A stretch of DNA of 64,000 nucleotides from Oxalobacteraceae bacterium UBA6018 (GTDB taxonomy: Bacteria > Pseudomonadota > Gammaproteobacteria > Burkholderiales > Burkholderiaceae_D): contig DIZW01000100.1 in assembly GCA_002428015.1 (NCBI GenBank), positions 39,581 to 103,580 of the forward strand, written 5' to 3'. Below the pieces are notes generated by a model that searched no databases, had not been told where the DNA came from, and saw only the letters and a program-made list of their open reading frames with translations. Shown in pieces: positions 1 to 7,929 of this stretch (within the stretch, counting starts at the first letter, position 1; each line of letters opens with the position of its first letter). Both the position numbers and the translations under genes were made by a program.

Positions 1-539
1 TCGGCCCGCACCGCCGCGTACATGTCGGCGTGCAGCGTACTGGCGTACACCAGGGCCACATGCAGAGGCGGCGCCAGCGACACCGTGCGTGGCGTGCCGG
101 GGTCGGGCGCGATGATCAGCGTGCCGGTGGCGGCGATGCCCGAGCGCGCCACCGTGAAGCCGGCATCGACGGTGTCGAACAAGTCCTGTTTCCACGCCTC
201 CAGCGGCTGCGCGAACGCCAGGGTGGCGATGTCGTCCGGCAGCGCCTGCGCCAAGACCTGGGCTTCGGCGCGGGCCGGGTCCATCAGCAGGCGCTTGACG
301 CCGTGCCCGGCCAGCTTGGCGGCCAGTTGCGCCGGCCACGCGTGGGCGGTGGCGCACCACACGTCGGCGCGCACGGCGGACATGGCCTTGACCATCGCCG
401 CGACCTTCCCGGCCTGGTCCGGCGCCGGATTGCTATAGTGGGCCGCGATGTGCGCATCGATATCGGCGCGCGCCGGCCCCTTGGCCTGCGCCGCGCGCAG
501 CTTGCCCAGCATGCGCTCGCGCGCTCCCATGGCGCTCAT
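1..539 (-). CDS. lutC: LutC-type LUD-domain lactate utilisation protein (3' end outside window)
   Basis: The minus-strand reading frame begins at ATG 539-537 and is open to the left edge, giving about 179 residues without the C-terminus. The N-terminus (MSAMGARERMLGKLRAA) and the later stretch around AGFTVARSGIAATGTL are typical of the LUD (LutC/YkgG) family, which works with LutA and LutB in oxidising L-lactate to pyruvate in the cytoplasm. Its start overlaps the lutA stop by four bases (ATGA), so the two are translationally coupled. The usual middle gene lutB is not between them; it may lie beyond the left edge, since an A-C-B order is possible. The family call is firm. Lactate as substrate is inferred from lutA and the divergent LldR-like regulator. 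Confidence 0.85.
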   Translation of the reverse strand, partial: MSAMGARERMLGKLRAAQAKGPARADIDAHIAAHYSNPAPDQAGKVAAMVKAMSAVRADVWCATAHAWPAQLAAKLAGHGVKRLLMDPARAEAQVLAQALPDDIATLAFAQPLEAWKQDLFDTVDAGFTVARSGIAATGTLIIAPDPGTPRTVSLAPPLHVALVYASTLHADMYAAVRA

Positions 540-1321
540 TGCGCACCGCCATCGGCCGCCAGGCCGTTCGCGCGCCGCCACAGGAAGCTGGCCAGGTGCT
601 CCACTTGCAGGGGCGCGCCCTGCCCCTTGGCGGCGTGGCCGATATTGAGCAGGCAGCCGCAGTCGGCCGACACCAGGCGCGCGCAGCCGGTCGCGCACGC
701 GGAGGCGAGCTTATCCTTGACCATCGCGCCCGAGATGTCCGCGTGCTTGAGGCAGAACGTGCCCCCGAAACCGCAGCATTCCGACTCGCGCACATGCTCG
801 ACACGCTCCACGCCGGCCAGGCTGTCGAGCAGCTCGACGCCATGCACCCGCGTGCCCATCTCGCGCCGCGCGCCGCACGAGGTGTGCAGCACCACCCGCT
901 CCTGCGCCTGCGCCCGTTCGGGATAGTGCACGTCCAGCACCCGCACCAGGTATTCGGTCAGCTCGAAGATGCGTTCGCTCAGTTCCCGCGCCTTGGCGCT
1001 GGCGACCGGGTCGCCCTCGAACAGCGTGGGCCAGTGGTGGCGCATCATGCCGCCGCACGAGCCGGACGGCACGATCACCGGCCACGGCTCCGGGAACAGG
1101 TCGAGCTGGGCCAGCGCCACCGCGCGCGCCTGCTCCGGGTTGCCGCTGCTATAGGCCGGCTGGCCGCAGCAGCTCTGGCCGCGCGGATAGTGGACCGTCA
1201 GGCCCTCGCGCTCGAGCAGGCGGACCGCGTCCAGCCCCGCCTCGGGCATGAATAAATCGATCACACAGGTGCCGAACAGGTAGACGTTCGTTGATGCTTG
1301 TGGGTATTGCCGTGGTTTCAT
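536..1321 (-). CDS. lutA: LutA-type (Fe-S)-binding lactate oxidation subunit
   Basis: This 261-residue protein has the paired cysteine-rich CCG modules of LutA/YkgE: SCCGQPAY, PSGSCGG, HTSCGARRE, ECCGFGGTF and ADCGCLLN. These ligate Fe-S clusters that pass electrons from L-lactate in the LutABC complex. Its length fits the family. Two in-frame ATGs exist. The one at 1321 is preferred because GGAG sits six bases upstream, while the ATG at 1333 has no good ribosome binding site. The gene is divergent from the GntR/FCD regulator at 1407, with an LldR-like palindrome between them. Lactate-induced derepression of lutA-lutC is therefore likely, but inferred. Confidence 0.9.
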   Translation of the reverse strand: MKPRQYPQASTNVYLFGTCVIDLFMPEAGLDAVRLLEREGLTVHYPRGQSCCGQPAYSSGNPEQARAVALAQLDLFPEPWPVIVPSGSCGGMMRHHWPTLFEGDPVASAKARELSERIFELTEYLVRVLDVHYPERAQAQERVVLHTSCGARREMGTRVHGVELLDSLAGVERVEHVRESECCGFGGTFCLKHADISGAMVKDKLASACATGCARLVSADCGCLLNIGHAAKGQGAPLQVEHLASFLWRRANGLAADGGAQ

Positions 1322-1378
1322 TGCGTGCTCCATGACTTGCGCGAAGCCTCATGATTGACCGATACTGTGGCCAATGCA

Positions 1379-1395
1379 AATTGGTTGGACCAGTT
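1379..1395. promoter_or_regulatory. LldR-like operator between lutA and the FCD regulator
   Basis: The sequence AATTGGTTGGACCAGTT is a near-perfect inverted repeat (AATTGGT, 3-base spacer, ACCAGTT) with the TGGT-N3-ACCA core seen for LldR/PdhR/FadR-type FCD regulators. It lies 12 bases before the regulator's start codon and about 58 bases before lutA, so binding could repress both divergent transcripts. The palindrome is seen directly; the identity of its binder is inferred. Confidence 0.65.
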
Positions 1396-1406
1396 GAAGG
1401 AATCAC

Positions 1407-2111
1407 ATGGCAGCGGAAGTACAGGTCGGCCGGGTCGAGGCCATCATGCGCAAGCTGGAGACAGCCTTGCTAGACGGAACCTATGGCGCCAACGCGCGCC
1501 TGCCGTCCGAGCGCGTGCTGGCCGCGCAGTTCGAGGTATCGCGCAATACCATCCGCGAAGCGCTGCAGCGCATGGCCGCGCGCGGCCTGCTGCGCACCAG
1601 GCCGGGTGCCGGCGTGTTCGTCACCGACCAATTACGCACCGGCACCGTCTCGCCTTGGCGGCAACTGGTGGCGGACCATCCGGCGGTGCGCGCCGACGTG
1701 CTCGAGTTTCGCCGCGTGCTCGAAGGCGCCACCGCGTTTTTCGCCGCCCAGCGCGCAGACAGTGCCGAGCGCGCCCGCATCCGCACCGAGCTCGACGCGC
1801 TGGCGGCGGCGCGCGCGGCCGGCGACACCCGCGCCGAGGCGGCGGCCGACGCCCGCCTGCACGAAGCCATCGCACTGGCCTCCCACAACAGTTTGTTCCT
1901 GCACCTGCACAACAGCGTGATCGTCATGCTGCGCGAGCACATCACCCAAAGCGGCAACAGCCTGCGCTCGCTGGACGTCGGCGTGGCCGACCAGTTGCTT
2001 GACCAGCACCGCGCCCTGTGCGAGGCCATCTGCACCGGCCAGGCCGAGGCCGCGCGCGCCGCCATGCAGGACCACATCGATTTCGTCGCGGCCCGCATCA
2101 AGCTGGTCTAG
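1407..2111 (+). CDS. lldR: GntR/FadR-family (FCD) transcriptional regulator, LldR-like
   Basis: This 234-residue regulator has an N-terminal GntR winged helix-turn-helix (about residues 7-75; key stretch RLPSERVLAAQFEVSRNTIR) and an all-helical C-terminal FCD ligand domain. The metal/ligand-binding residues are typical (ADARLHEAIALASHN, later DQHRALCEAI). The start at 1407 has AAGGA six bases upstream. FCD proteins next to lactate dehydrogenase or lutABC genes are LldR-type sensors of L-lactate, and the divergent position over a TGGT-N3-ACCA palindrome supports that role. Its 3' end overlaps the convergent LplT-like gene by 14 bases. A PdhR- or GlcC-like specificity cannot be excluded from sequence alone. 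Confidence 0.85.
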   Translation: MAAEVQVGRVEAIMRKLETALLDGTYGANARLPSERVLAAQFEVSRNTIREALQRMAARGLLRTRPGAGVFVTDQLRTGTVSPWRQLVADHPAVRADVLEFRRVLEGATAFFAAQRADSAERARIRTELDALAAARAAGDTRAEAAADARLHEAIALASHNSLFLHLHNSVIVMLREHITQSGNSLRSLDVGVADQLLDQHRALCEAICTGQAEAARAAMQDHIDFVAARIKLV

Positions 2112-3315
2112 CCGCACCGCGGGCGCGCTCGAAGCCGATCAGCGCCAGCGTGGCGAGCACGATCAACATGGCAAAGCCGCCAATGATCGCCGCCAGCGGC
2201 ATCCCCAGCAGGGTCAGCGCGCCATAGCCCGCCAATGCCAGCACGGCGGCCAGGTTCTCGTAAAAATTCTGGACCGCGACCGACTGCCCCGCCGGCATGA
2301 GTAAGCTGCCGCGTGCCTGCAGCAAGGCGTTCATCGGCACCAGCAGCATGCCCGACAGCGCGCCGATCGCCACCAGCATGGCCGCCGTCACGAACACGTC
2401 CTTCACCAGCAGCATCAGCGCCACCAGCACGCCGATCGCCAGCCCGAGCGGCAACAGCCTGCGGCAATCGGCCAAGCCGACCAGTCGCGCGGCCGCCACC
2501 GCGCCGGCGATGATGCCGCCGCCCAGCGCCACCTGCAGCCATGCCGCCTCGGCCAGGCGCAGCCCCAGCACGTCCACGGCCCAGCGCAGCACGATGAACT
2601 GGAGCGCCGCCGCGATCGCCCAGAACAGGCAGGTGACCGCCATCGCAAGACAGGCCTGGCGATCCTGGCGCAACAGGCGCGCCGCCGCTAGGAAGCGCGG
2701 CCACAGCGGCCCGCTGACGGCCACGTGCGCCGCGGCGGGTCGCCGGCCCGGCATGAGCGCCGCCGCCAGCACCGCCAGCGCGTACAGCAGCGCCACGCAG
2801 GCCGTGGCCGACATGGCCGGCGTATCCATGCGCGGCCAGCCATGCGCGCGCTGCAGCAGCCAGCCGCCAAGGCCGGCGCCGCCCAGGATCGCCAGCACCG
2901 TGCTGCCTTCGATCCAGGCGTTCGCGCCCACCAGTTCACCGGGGGCCAGCAGCTCGGGCAGGATGCCGTAGCGGGACGCGCCGTACGGGGCCGCGCCCAG
3001 CCCCATCAGCCCGAACGCCAGCACCGGATGCAGGCCGGCCAGCAGCAGCGCGCAACCGGCCAGTTTCAAGACCAGCGCGGCCAGCATCACGCGCGGCTTG
3101 GCGAACGCGTCGGCAACGGCGCCGGCCCACGCGGCCAGCACAAGACAGGGGAGAAAATAGGCCACCCGCAGGGCCGGCGCCGTCCACGCCGCGGTCGCCC
3201 GGTCGGCCAGCAGGCCGAGCGCGGCGAGCAGCAGCGCGTTGTCGGCCAGCGCGCCCATCACCTGGCACAGCACCAGCGCGGCGAAGGCCGGCCGTGCCGC
3301 CCCCCCCATGCCCAT
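2098..3315 (-). CDS. LplT-like major facilitator transporter (lysophospholipid flippase family)
   Basis: This 405-residue, very hydrophobic protein has about 12 predicted membrane helices. The LplT-type landmarks are an N-terminal ALADNALLLAAL segment, the loop AWAGAVADAFAKPRVM and the stretch GAAPYGASRYGILPEL followed by NAWIEGSTV. LplT in E. coli flips lysophospholipids across the inner membrane. The usual partner Aas acyltransferase/acyl-ACP synthetase is absent. Instead the gene is the last of a five-gene operon and starts in a TAATG overlap with the N-acyltransferase stop. That context suggests it moves a single-chain acylated product of the operon, which is inference. The MFS/LplT family call is firm. 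Confidence 0.82.
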   Translation of the reverse strand: MGMGGAARPAFAALVLCQVMGALADNALLLAALGLLADRATAAWTAPALRVAYFLPCLVLAAWAGAVADAFAKPRVMLAALVLKLAGCALLLAGLHPVLAFGLMGLGAAPYGASRYGILPELLAPGELVGANAWIEGSTVLAILGGAGLGGWLLQRAHGWPRMDTPAMSATACVALLYALAVLAAALMPGRRPAAAHVAVSGPLWPRFLAAARLLRQDRQACLAMAVTCLFWAIAAALQFIVLRWAVDVLGLRLAEAAWLQVALGGGIIAGAVAAARLVGLADCRRLLPLGLAIGVLVALMLLVKDVFVTAAMLVAIGALSGMLLVPMNALLQARGSLLMPAGQSVAVQNFYENLAAVLALAGYGALTLLGMPLAAIIGGFAMLIVLATLALIGFERARGAARPA

Positions 3316-4115
3316 TAGTGCTCGCCCAGAAAATGCTTCCTGTAGCGCGGCGTGAGTTCATCGAGCCGCAGCATGATCGGCAGGTCGGCCGTGTTGAAGG
3401 CGCGGTCGAGGGCGGGAGGGCCGAGCAGCCTGGCGCCGCACCGCACATAACCATTGATCAGCGGCGGCATGTCGACGCCGCCCGTGACGCCGGTATCCTC
3501 TAGCGCGAGCGGCATCGGAATCAGCGGGCGCACCCGCCAATGCGGCTCGACCAGGCAGTCGCGCCGCAAATGGTGCCACACCCGGCTGGCCCGTTCGCCG
3601 CCGTCCTGCAGGCCGATGCTGGCGCAGCCGATCATGGTGTCGAGCCGGTGGCGCAGCATGTACTGCCCCAGCGCGGACCACAGCGCCAGGATCACGCCGC
3701 CGGTGCGCCAGTCGGGATGCACGCACGAGCGTCCCAGCTCCAGCGCCCTTGCGCGCAGCATGCGCAGCGGCGCGAGGTCGAATTCGTGGTCCGAATAGTA
3801 GCCGCCGGCCCGGCGCGCGGCCGCCGGCGGCAGCACGCGGTAGGTGCCGACCAGCACCCCGCCGGCGCTGCGCACCAGCAGGTGGTCGCAAAAGGCGTCG
3901 AAGCGGTCGCAATCGAGGCCGGGGCCGGCGCCGCTGGCGGCGATGCGCGCGCCCATCTCGTCGGCGAACACCTGGTAGCGCAGGCGCTGCGCGGCGCGCA
4001 CCTCCTCCTCGCTGGCGGCCCAGCTCACCTCGAGCGGCCCGGGGCGGCCCGAGGGGGGCCCGAGCGTGGCGGGAGCGCTTTCAATGTCGGTCTCGACTTG
4101 GTACAAAATGGCCAT
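3315..4115 (-). CDS. OlsB-like GNAT N-acyltransferase
   Basis: This 266-residue protein belongs to the hemolysin-like/OlsB GNAT group (acyl-ACP-dependent N-acyltransferases). Landmarks are AAQRLRYQVFADEMGA, DRFDAFCDHLLV, VGTYRVL, the ELGRSCVHPDWRTGGVI core that binds the acyl donor, and the C-terminal region around PPLINGYVRCGARL. OlsB transfers a 3-hydroxyacyl chain to the alpha-amino group of ornithine; members also acylate other amino acids. OlsA is not adjacent, so the product may not be ornithine lipid. AGGGGG lies five bases before ATG 4115, and the gene starts 8 bases after the ATP-grasp stop. Its stop overlaps the LplT-like start. The acylated substrate is unknown. Confidence 0.85.
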   Translation of the reverse strand: MAILYQVETDIESAPATLGPPSGRPGPLEVSWAASEEEVRAAQRLRYQVFADEMGARIAASGAGPGLDCDRFDAFCDHLLVRSAGGVLVGTYRVLPPAAARRAGGYYSDHEFDLAPLRMLRARALELGRSCVHPDWRTGGVILALWSALGQYMLRHRLDTMIGCASIGLQDGGERASRVWHHLRRDCLVEPHWRVRPLIPMPLALEDTGVTGGVDMPPLINGYVRCGARLLGPPALDRAFNTADLPIMLRLDELTPRYRKHFLGEH

Positions 4116-4123
4116 GCTGCCCC

Positions 4124-5351
4124 CTAATTGGACGGTGGATATTGTGCGATCAAGACCTGCTGCTTGCGGTTCAACCGGGCCAGCGCGAGCAAGCCGATCG
4201 GTCGGACGCCGGCGCGGCGCAGCTGGTCGCCGATCGAAAACAGCAGCCGCTGCTTGGCGAACACCATGCGCAAGCCCTGCCACAGGCCGATGCGCGGGTC
4301 CCACGCATGGATCGCCTCGGACCCGGCGCCGTTGATCTCGATAATGGTGAAACCACGCCCCTCGCACAATTCGTCCAGCCGCTCGAAGCGCACGTCGAAG
4401 CGGCCGCAATAGAACAGCGGCATGTCGCGCGCGATGGCGTCCACCGCCGCCGTCAGCCGCGGCGTCACCAGCGCGGTGGCGTCGCGGTACAGGCCACCGA
4501 CGCGCGTCGAACCGATCGTCGCCAGGCGCACGCTTTGTCCGGCGGGCGGCACCTGCTCGTGCAGCGCAGGCGCCTCGTGCCGGGGCGATCCGAGCAGGCG
4601 GCGCGCGCGCGGATCGGCCTCGATCAGCGCTTTCAGGCTGCGCACGCCATCGCCTGTCACGCGTGGAAAAAAACGCAAAGCCAGTCCGGTGATGCTGGCC
4701 CGTCCAGTGGCGGGATCGCGCGCGTAGAAGATGCCCGCCTCGCCCTCCTGCGCCAGATAGGTTTGCAGCACCACGGTCTGGTCGCGCGGGAAGGCGGCCA
4801 CATATGCCGCCAGTTCGGTCAGCGAGTCGACCCGGCGCACGCCGAAGCCGCACAGGCCCAGGTCCGGCTTGGCGATCAGCGGGAACGCCAGGCCGGCCTC
4901 GGCGACGCGCGCGGCCAGCTGGTCCTGCGTCAGCGGCGCGGCGGTGGAGATGCCGACAAAGGGCGCCGTGGCCGCGCGCGCGACCGCACCCATGCCGCTG
5001 AAGTATTCGAGCTTGCCCTCGCCCACCAGCCCGCCCGCGGTCAAGGCCGGATTGGCGCAGGACGGCAGGGTCGCGCTGCGGTAGATGAGCGCCAGCCAAA
5101 GCCACTGCACGGTCAGCGGAACGCAGATCAGCCACTTCGGCATCCGTTCGAGCAGGCTGCATCCGGGCGCCTCGGCTGCGCGCTCGATCGCCGCAAGGTC
5201 GAGGCCAGGCGTCTGCGCGGTCGAAGTGTTCGAGACCGAAGCCGTCGAAAACCGAGGAACGGTTGGCGAGATGGGCAAGCCAATAGCTGGCCTGCTGGTG
5301 CCAACCGTATCGCCAGACGCTACCGGTTTCTCGGCGGTTTGGGCCGGACAT
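4124..5351 (-). CDS. ATP-grasp ligase-like protein with a probable N-terminal frameshift
   Basis: The main frame encodes an ATP-grasp enzyme: FPLIAKPDLGLCGFGV (nucleotide-binding lysine region), the glycine-rich stretch GLVGEGKLEYFSGMG and the C-terminal metal-binding motif TIIEINGAGSEAIHAWDP with Glu and Asn ligands. ATP-grasp enzymes join a carboxylate to an amine or thiol. In that frame the residues coded upstream of about 5205 do not look like protein. The neighbouring frame from ATG 5351, with GGTGGAAG just before it, reads convincingly (WRYGWHQQASYWLAHLA, then SVFDGFGLEHFDRADAW). Joining the frames by skipping one base near 5203-5207 gives a continuous N-terminus. I therefore take 5351 as the start and a one-base insertion (real or sequencing error) as likely. 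If the frame is intact, ATG 5380 (418 aa) is the alternative start. The ligated substrates are unknown. Confidence 0.7.
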
Positions 5352-5369
5352 CTTCCACCGCGCAGACTC

Positions 5370-6341
5370 CTAGTGCCCATCGTCACCCCCGGCGGCGCGC
5401 ACCGCGACCAGGCCCACCACGGCAATGCGCTCGGCGCGGCGGTAGGCCGGCCGCTCCAGCTCCTCGCCGAACACGTCCGGATCGATCTCCTCGTAGGACC
5501 AGCGGCAGCGCGCCGCGTCCAGTATCGGCGCCACTTCATCGAGGAAGGGATCGCCGGCGCCGAGCATGGCCACGCCGGTGTAGAGAATCAGGCGGCCGCC
5601 GGGCGCCAGGCGCGCCACCGCCTCGGCGGCGATGCGCACACTGAGCGAGCGCCCCAGCCGCTCGCCGCCATGGCGATAGGCGCGGCCGGCCTCGTCGTCG
5701 AGGTAGGGCGGGTTGGAGACGATCAAATCGTACTCGCCCTCCAGCGTCGACAGCGCGTCGCCCTCGGCCAGCCGCACCGCCATTCCCGCCACGCCCGCGT
5801 TGACCGCCGCCAGCGCGAGGGCGGCCGGGTTGATGTCGTTGAGCGTGAGCTCGTACGGCAGCTCGCGCTGCATGAGCGTGCGCGCGGCGACGATGCCGCC
5901 CGCCCCGCTGCCGCAGCCGATATCGAGGATACGGCACGGTCCCGCGCCGGGCATCCCGGCGCCGCGCAGGGTGTCGCCGATCAGGCGCGCGAAGCGGTAA
6001 GTGTCGGGGCCGAAGAACACCGCGTCGTCCTGCGTGGTCGGAAAGGACGAGTGCAGGAACAGGTCCGTGCCAAGCGAGGCGATGCGCAGCGCGCTGCGCC
6101 ATTGGCCGCCATCGGCGCGCAGCAGTGCGGCGTCGTCCAGCGCGCGCGCGATCGGCGCGGGCAGATCGGCCATCGTGAACGGCAGGTTCCAGCCGAAGAT
6201 GTCGCGCAGGTTCGGCGATGACGGACCTGGGCGGGCGAGCACGCGCTGATGCGTCAGCGGCGTGACGACGGTGAAGCGGTAACGTTCGCGCGCCACCGCG
6301 CGCAGCAGCTGTTCCAACGCGGCCGGCCGCTGGTCCGTCAT
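5370..6341 (-). CDS. Class I SAM-dependent methyltransferase (HemK/PrmC-like fold)
   Basis: This 323-residue protein has SAM-binding motif I (RILDIGCGSGAGG, about residues 138-150), an acidic motif II (LTLNDINPAAL) and the catalytic NPPY tetrapeptide at about 210-213 (IVSNPPYLDD). NPPY is typical of N-methyltransferases acting on planar amides or amines, such as PrmC. The N-terminal 125 residues (RYRFTVVTPLTHQRVL; DAVFFGPDTYRFARL) are not those of PrmC and probably recognise another substrate. Its ATG overlaps the diiron-oxidase stop by four bases (ATGA), and the ATP-grasp gene follows within about 20 bases. It is likely a tailoring enzyme of the operon's product; a macromolecular target cannot be excluded. 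Confidence 0.85.
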   Translation of the reverse strand: MTDQRPAALEQLLRAVARERYRFTVVTPLTHQRVLARPGPSSPNLRDIFGWNLPFTMADLPAPIARALDDAALLRADGGQWRSALRIASLGTDLFLHSSFPTTQDDAVFFGPDTYRFARLIGDTLRGAGMPGAGPCRILDIGCGSGAGGIVAARTLMQRELPYELTLNDINPAALALAAVNAGVAGMAVRLAEGDALSTLEGEYDLIVSNPPYLDDEAGRAYRHGGERLGRSLSVRIAAEAVARLAPGGRLILYTGVAMLGAGDPFLDEVAPILDAARCRWSYEEIDPDVFGEELERPAYRRAERIAVVGLVAVRAAGGDDGH

Positions 6342-7249
6342 ACCTGCTCTTCCAGCGCCAACCGCGTGGACAGCGAGCCGATACCGAGTTCGTCGCGGTA
6401 ACGCACGAAGCAGCGCTGGCCGCAGTACAGGCGCATGAGCGCGCCCTCGGCCAGGAAGCGCGCGCAGGTGGGATCGGCATCGACCAGCGAATACAGGATC
6501 TCGCGGTTCCAGCAGCGCGAATGCGACACGTCCAGCGCCGCGTGCAGGTCGAAGTAGGCGCGCATCTTCGCGTCCAGGCCAAGCCGGCGCATCCCTTGCG
6601 CCACTTTCGCTACGCGTCCGGGCGCGGTCAGCTCGACCACGCCGAGCGCGCCCAGCGAGTGATAGGCGTAGCGCCGGTTCAGCGCCATCCCCAGCATGGC
6701 GTTGCCCAGGGCGAGCGACTGCCACACGGTCGTGCCGATCGATGGCGCCAGGCCGAGCCCGTCCACCATCCGTTCGAGCATCACGCCATGCATGGCGCCC
6801 AATTTGCCGTGGCCCATCTCGTCCCAGAAGTTGCGCGCGCACTCGAGCTTGGCCTGGACCGGCAGTTTCACCTGGGTGTAGGCCACCAGATCGTCGAAGC
6901 CAGCTTCCCCAGCCGCTTCCTGCGTCAGGAACCAGCGCATGTGGGCCATCGGCGCCTCCTCGGCCAGATAATCGAACAAGGGATCGCCCTGCCCCGGCCC
7001 CCACTGGGCCAGCCCGGAAAACCAGTCGACGAAATGGTCGGCACTGCCCGCGTACCCGCTGAGCATGGGCGCGATGCGTTTGCGCAGCGCCTCGAGATAA
7101 CGTCCCTCCTCCAGGCGCCACGCGAGCGCCGTGCGCTCCTGCTGCGCCCAGTCGTCGGAAGGCATGGCCGGCGCGATGCGGCCAATGTTGTAGCGAGCAA
7201 GACGCGCGTGGAAAACGTGGAGATCGGTGTCGGTGGCGGGTATGGACAT
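6338..7249 (-). CDS. Haem-oxygenase-like diiron oxidase (iron-containing redox enzyme family)
   Basis: This 303-residue all-helical protein carries the metal-ligand pattern of haem-oxygenase-like diiron oxidases: Glu near 111 (LTQEAAGE), WDEMGHGKLGAMH (Glu144, His154) and FDLHAALDVSHS (His236, Asp240, His243). Relatives (UndA, SznF central domain, BesC, FlcE) cleave or hydroxylate amino acids and fatty acids using O2. It is first in a tight operon with a methyltransferase, ATP-grasp ligase, N-acyltransferase and LplT-like exporter, which points to small-molecule biosynthesis. An upstream in-frame ATG at 7285 is possible; the start at 7249 (MSIPATDTDL) gives the more natural N-terminus, though neither has a strong ribosome binding site. 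The reaction is unknown. Confidence 0.8.
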   Translation of the reverse strand: MSIPATDTDLHVFHARLARYNIGRIAPAMPSDDWAQQERTALAWRLEEGRYLEALRKRIAPMLSGYAGSADHFVDWFSGLAQWGPGQGDPLFDYLAEEAPMAHMRWFLTQEAAGEAGFDDLVAYTQVKLPVQAKLECARNFWDEMGHGKLGAMHGVMLERMVDGLGLAPSIGTTVWQSLALGNAMLGMALNRRYAYHSLGALGVVELTAPGRVAKVAQGMRRLGLDAKMRAYFDLHAALDVSHSRCWNREILYSLVDADPTCARFLAEGALMRLYCGQRCFVRYRDELGIGSLSTRLALEEQV

Positions 7250-7523
7250 GGCGCTGAGGTTAAATTGATAAGACGAAATCAGCATCGCTTACGGCCACAG
7301 GCACGTCTGTACGTTGCCGCACAAAGTGTGATGCAAGACTGGCAACACTCCGCCGCTTACCAGGACAGGCGCACCCGCTTGAGCAGCGTACCCTTCGCTC
7401 ACGCGCAAGTGTTTGCGCTATCACTCCCATGCTCTCATCACATTTGCACGTGCGTCAATTTAGCAACTCTTGAAATCGTTGTCATAAAATTTATGTGGAC
7501 GATGACGAAATCATGGTGTACTT

Positions 7524-7537
7524 TGTTAGCGCTAACA
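7524..7537. promoter_or_regulatory. LacI-family operator palindrome
   Basis: TGTTAGCGCTAACA is a perfect 14-base palindrome with the central CG step typical of LacI/GalR-family operators, including gluconate-type regulators. It lies 392 bases before the TonB receptor start and overlaps a -10-like element (TACTTT, 7519-7524). The receptor and the GntP permease downstream are the natural targets. No LacI-family gene is in this window. Confidence 0.65.
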
Positions 7538-7629
7538 CGCCTTTTCAAGGGCATCCGATGATAATAAGTGTTCATCCAAGCAATAAGCCAAGGCATCGGA
7601 AGGCGTCAATAGATACATAAATAGCATCA

Positions 7630-7643
7630 GGTTAGCGCAATCA
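7630..7643. promoter_or_regulatory. Second, degenerate LacI-type site
   Basis: GGTTAGCGCAATCA matches 11 of 14 positions of the perfect palindrome at 7524. The centre-to-centre distance is 106 bases, about ten helical turns, which would suit looping between two bound dimers. One arm is poor, so this is tentative. Confidence 0.35.
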
Positions 7644-7708
7644 AAAAAACGACGAAATCGCGCTACGGCGAGTTTGAGTCACTAAAAAACGTTTTGGAGA
7701 CAACACCC

Positions 7709-7771
7709 ATGCACATCGATACCCGATTCGCCCTGCCGCCTGGCGCGCGCCAGCCGCGCCGCGCCGGCTGA
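7709..7771 (+). CDS. Possible 20-residue leader ORF upstream of the TonB receptor
   Basis: ATG 7709 has GGAGA eight bases upstream and opens a 20-codon frame (MHIDTRFALPPGARQPRRAG) ending at TGA 7771, about 160 bases before the receptor start. The ribosome binding site is good, but the Arg/Pro-rich peptide resembles nothing I recognise. It could be a translated leader, a remnant or chance. Confidence 0.25.
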   Translation: MHIDTRFALPPGARQPRRAG

Positions 7772-7929
7772 CAAGCCAGCTTTCACCAATGGCCTACCGG
7801 CCCTCCGGCGTCGCCGCGCACGCGGCCGGCGCCGATGGAATACCACACGTGTTCCTCGCATCACACGCATCCGCCACACCCGCCGATGTTGAATCGGCGT
7901 TCATCATGTTTGCCAAAAGGAGATAGGAA

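Larger units (their letters stand above)
7250..7929. other. Long intergenic region between the diiron-oxidase operon and a TonB receptor gene
   Basis: This 680-base stretch holds the promoter of the leftward operon and a long leader for the rightward TonB receptor. It contains a perfect LacI-type palindrome at 7524, a weaker copy at 7630, a possible 20-codon reading frame at 7709 with GGAGA before it, and a GC-rich inverted repeat around 7807-7833 that could fold in the leader RNA. A weak -10-like TACTTT (7519-7524) abuts the palindrome. No further gene is apparent. Confidence 0.6.
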
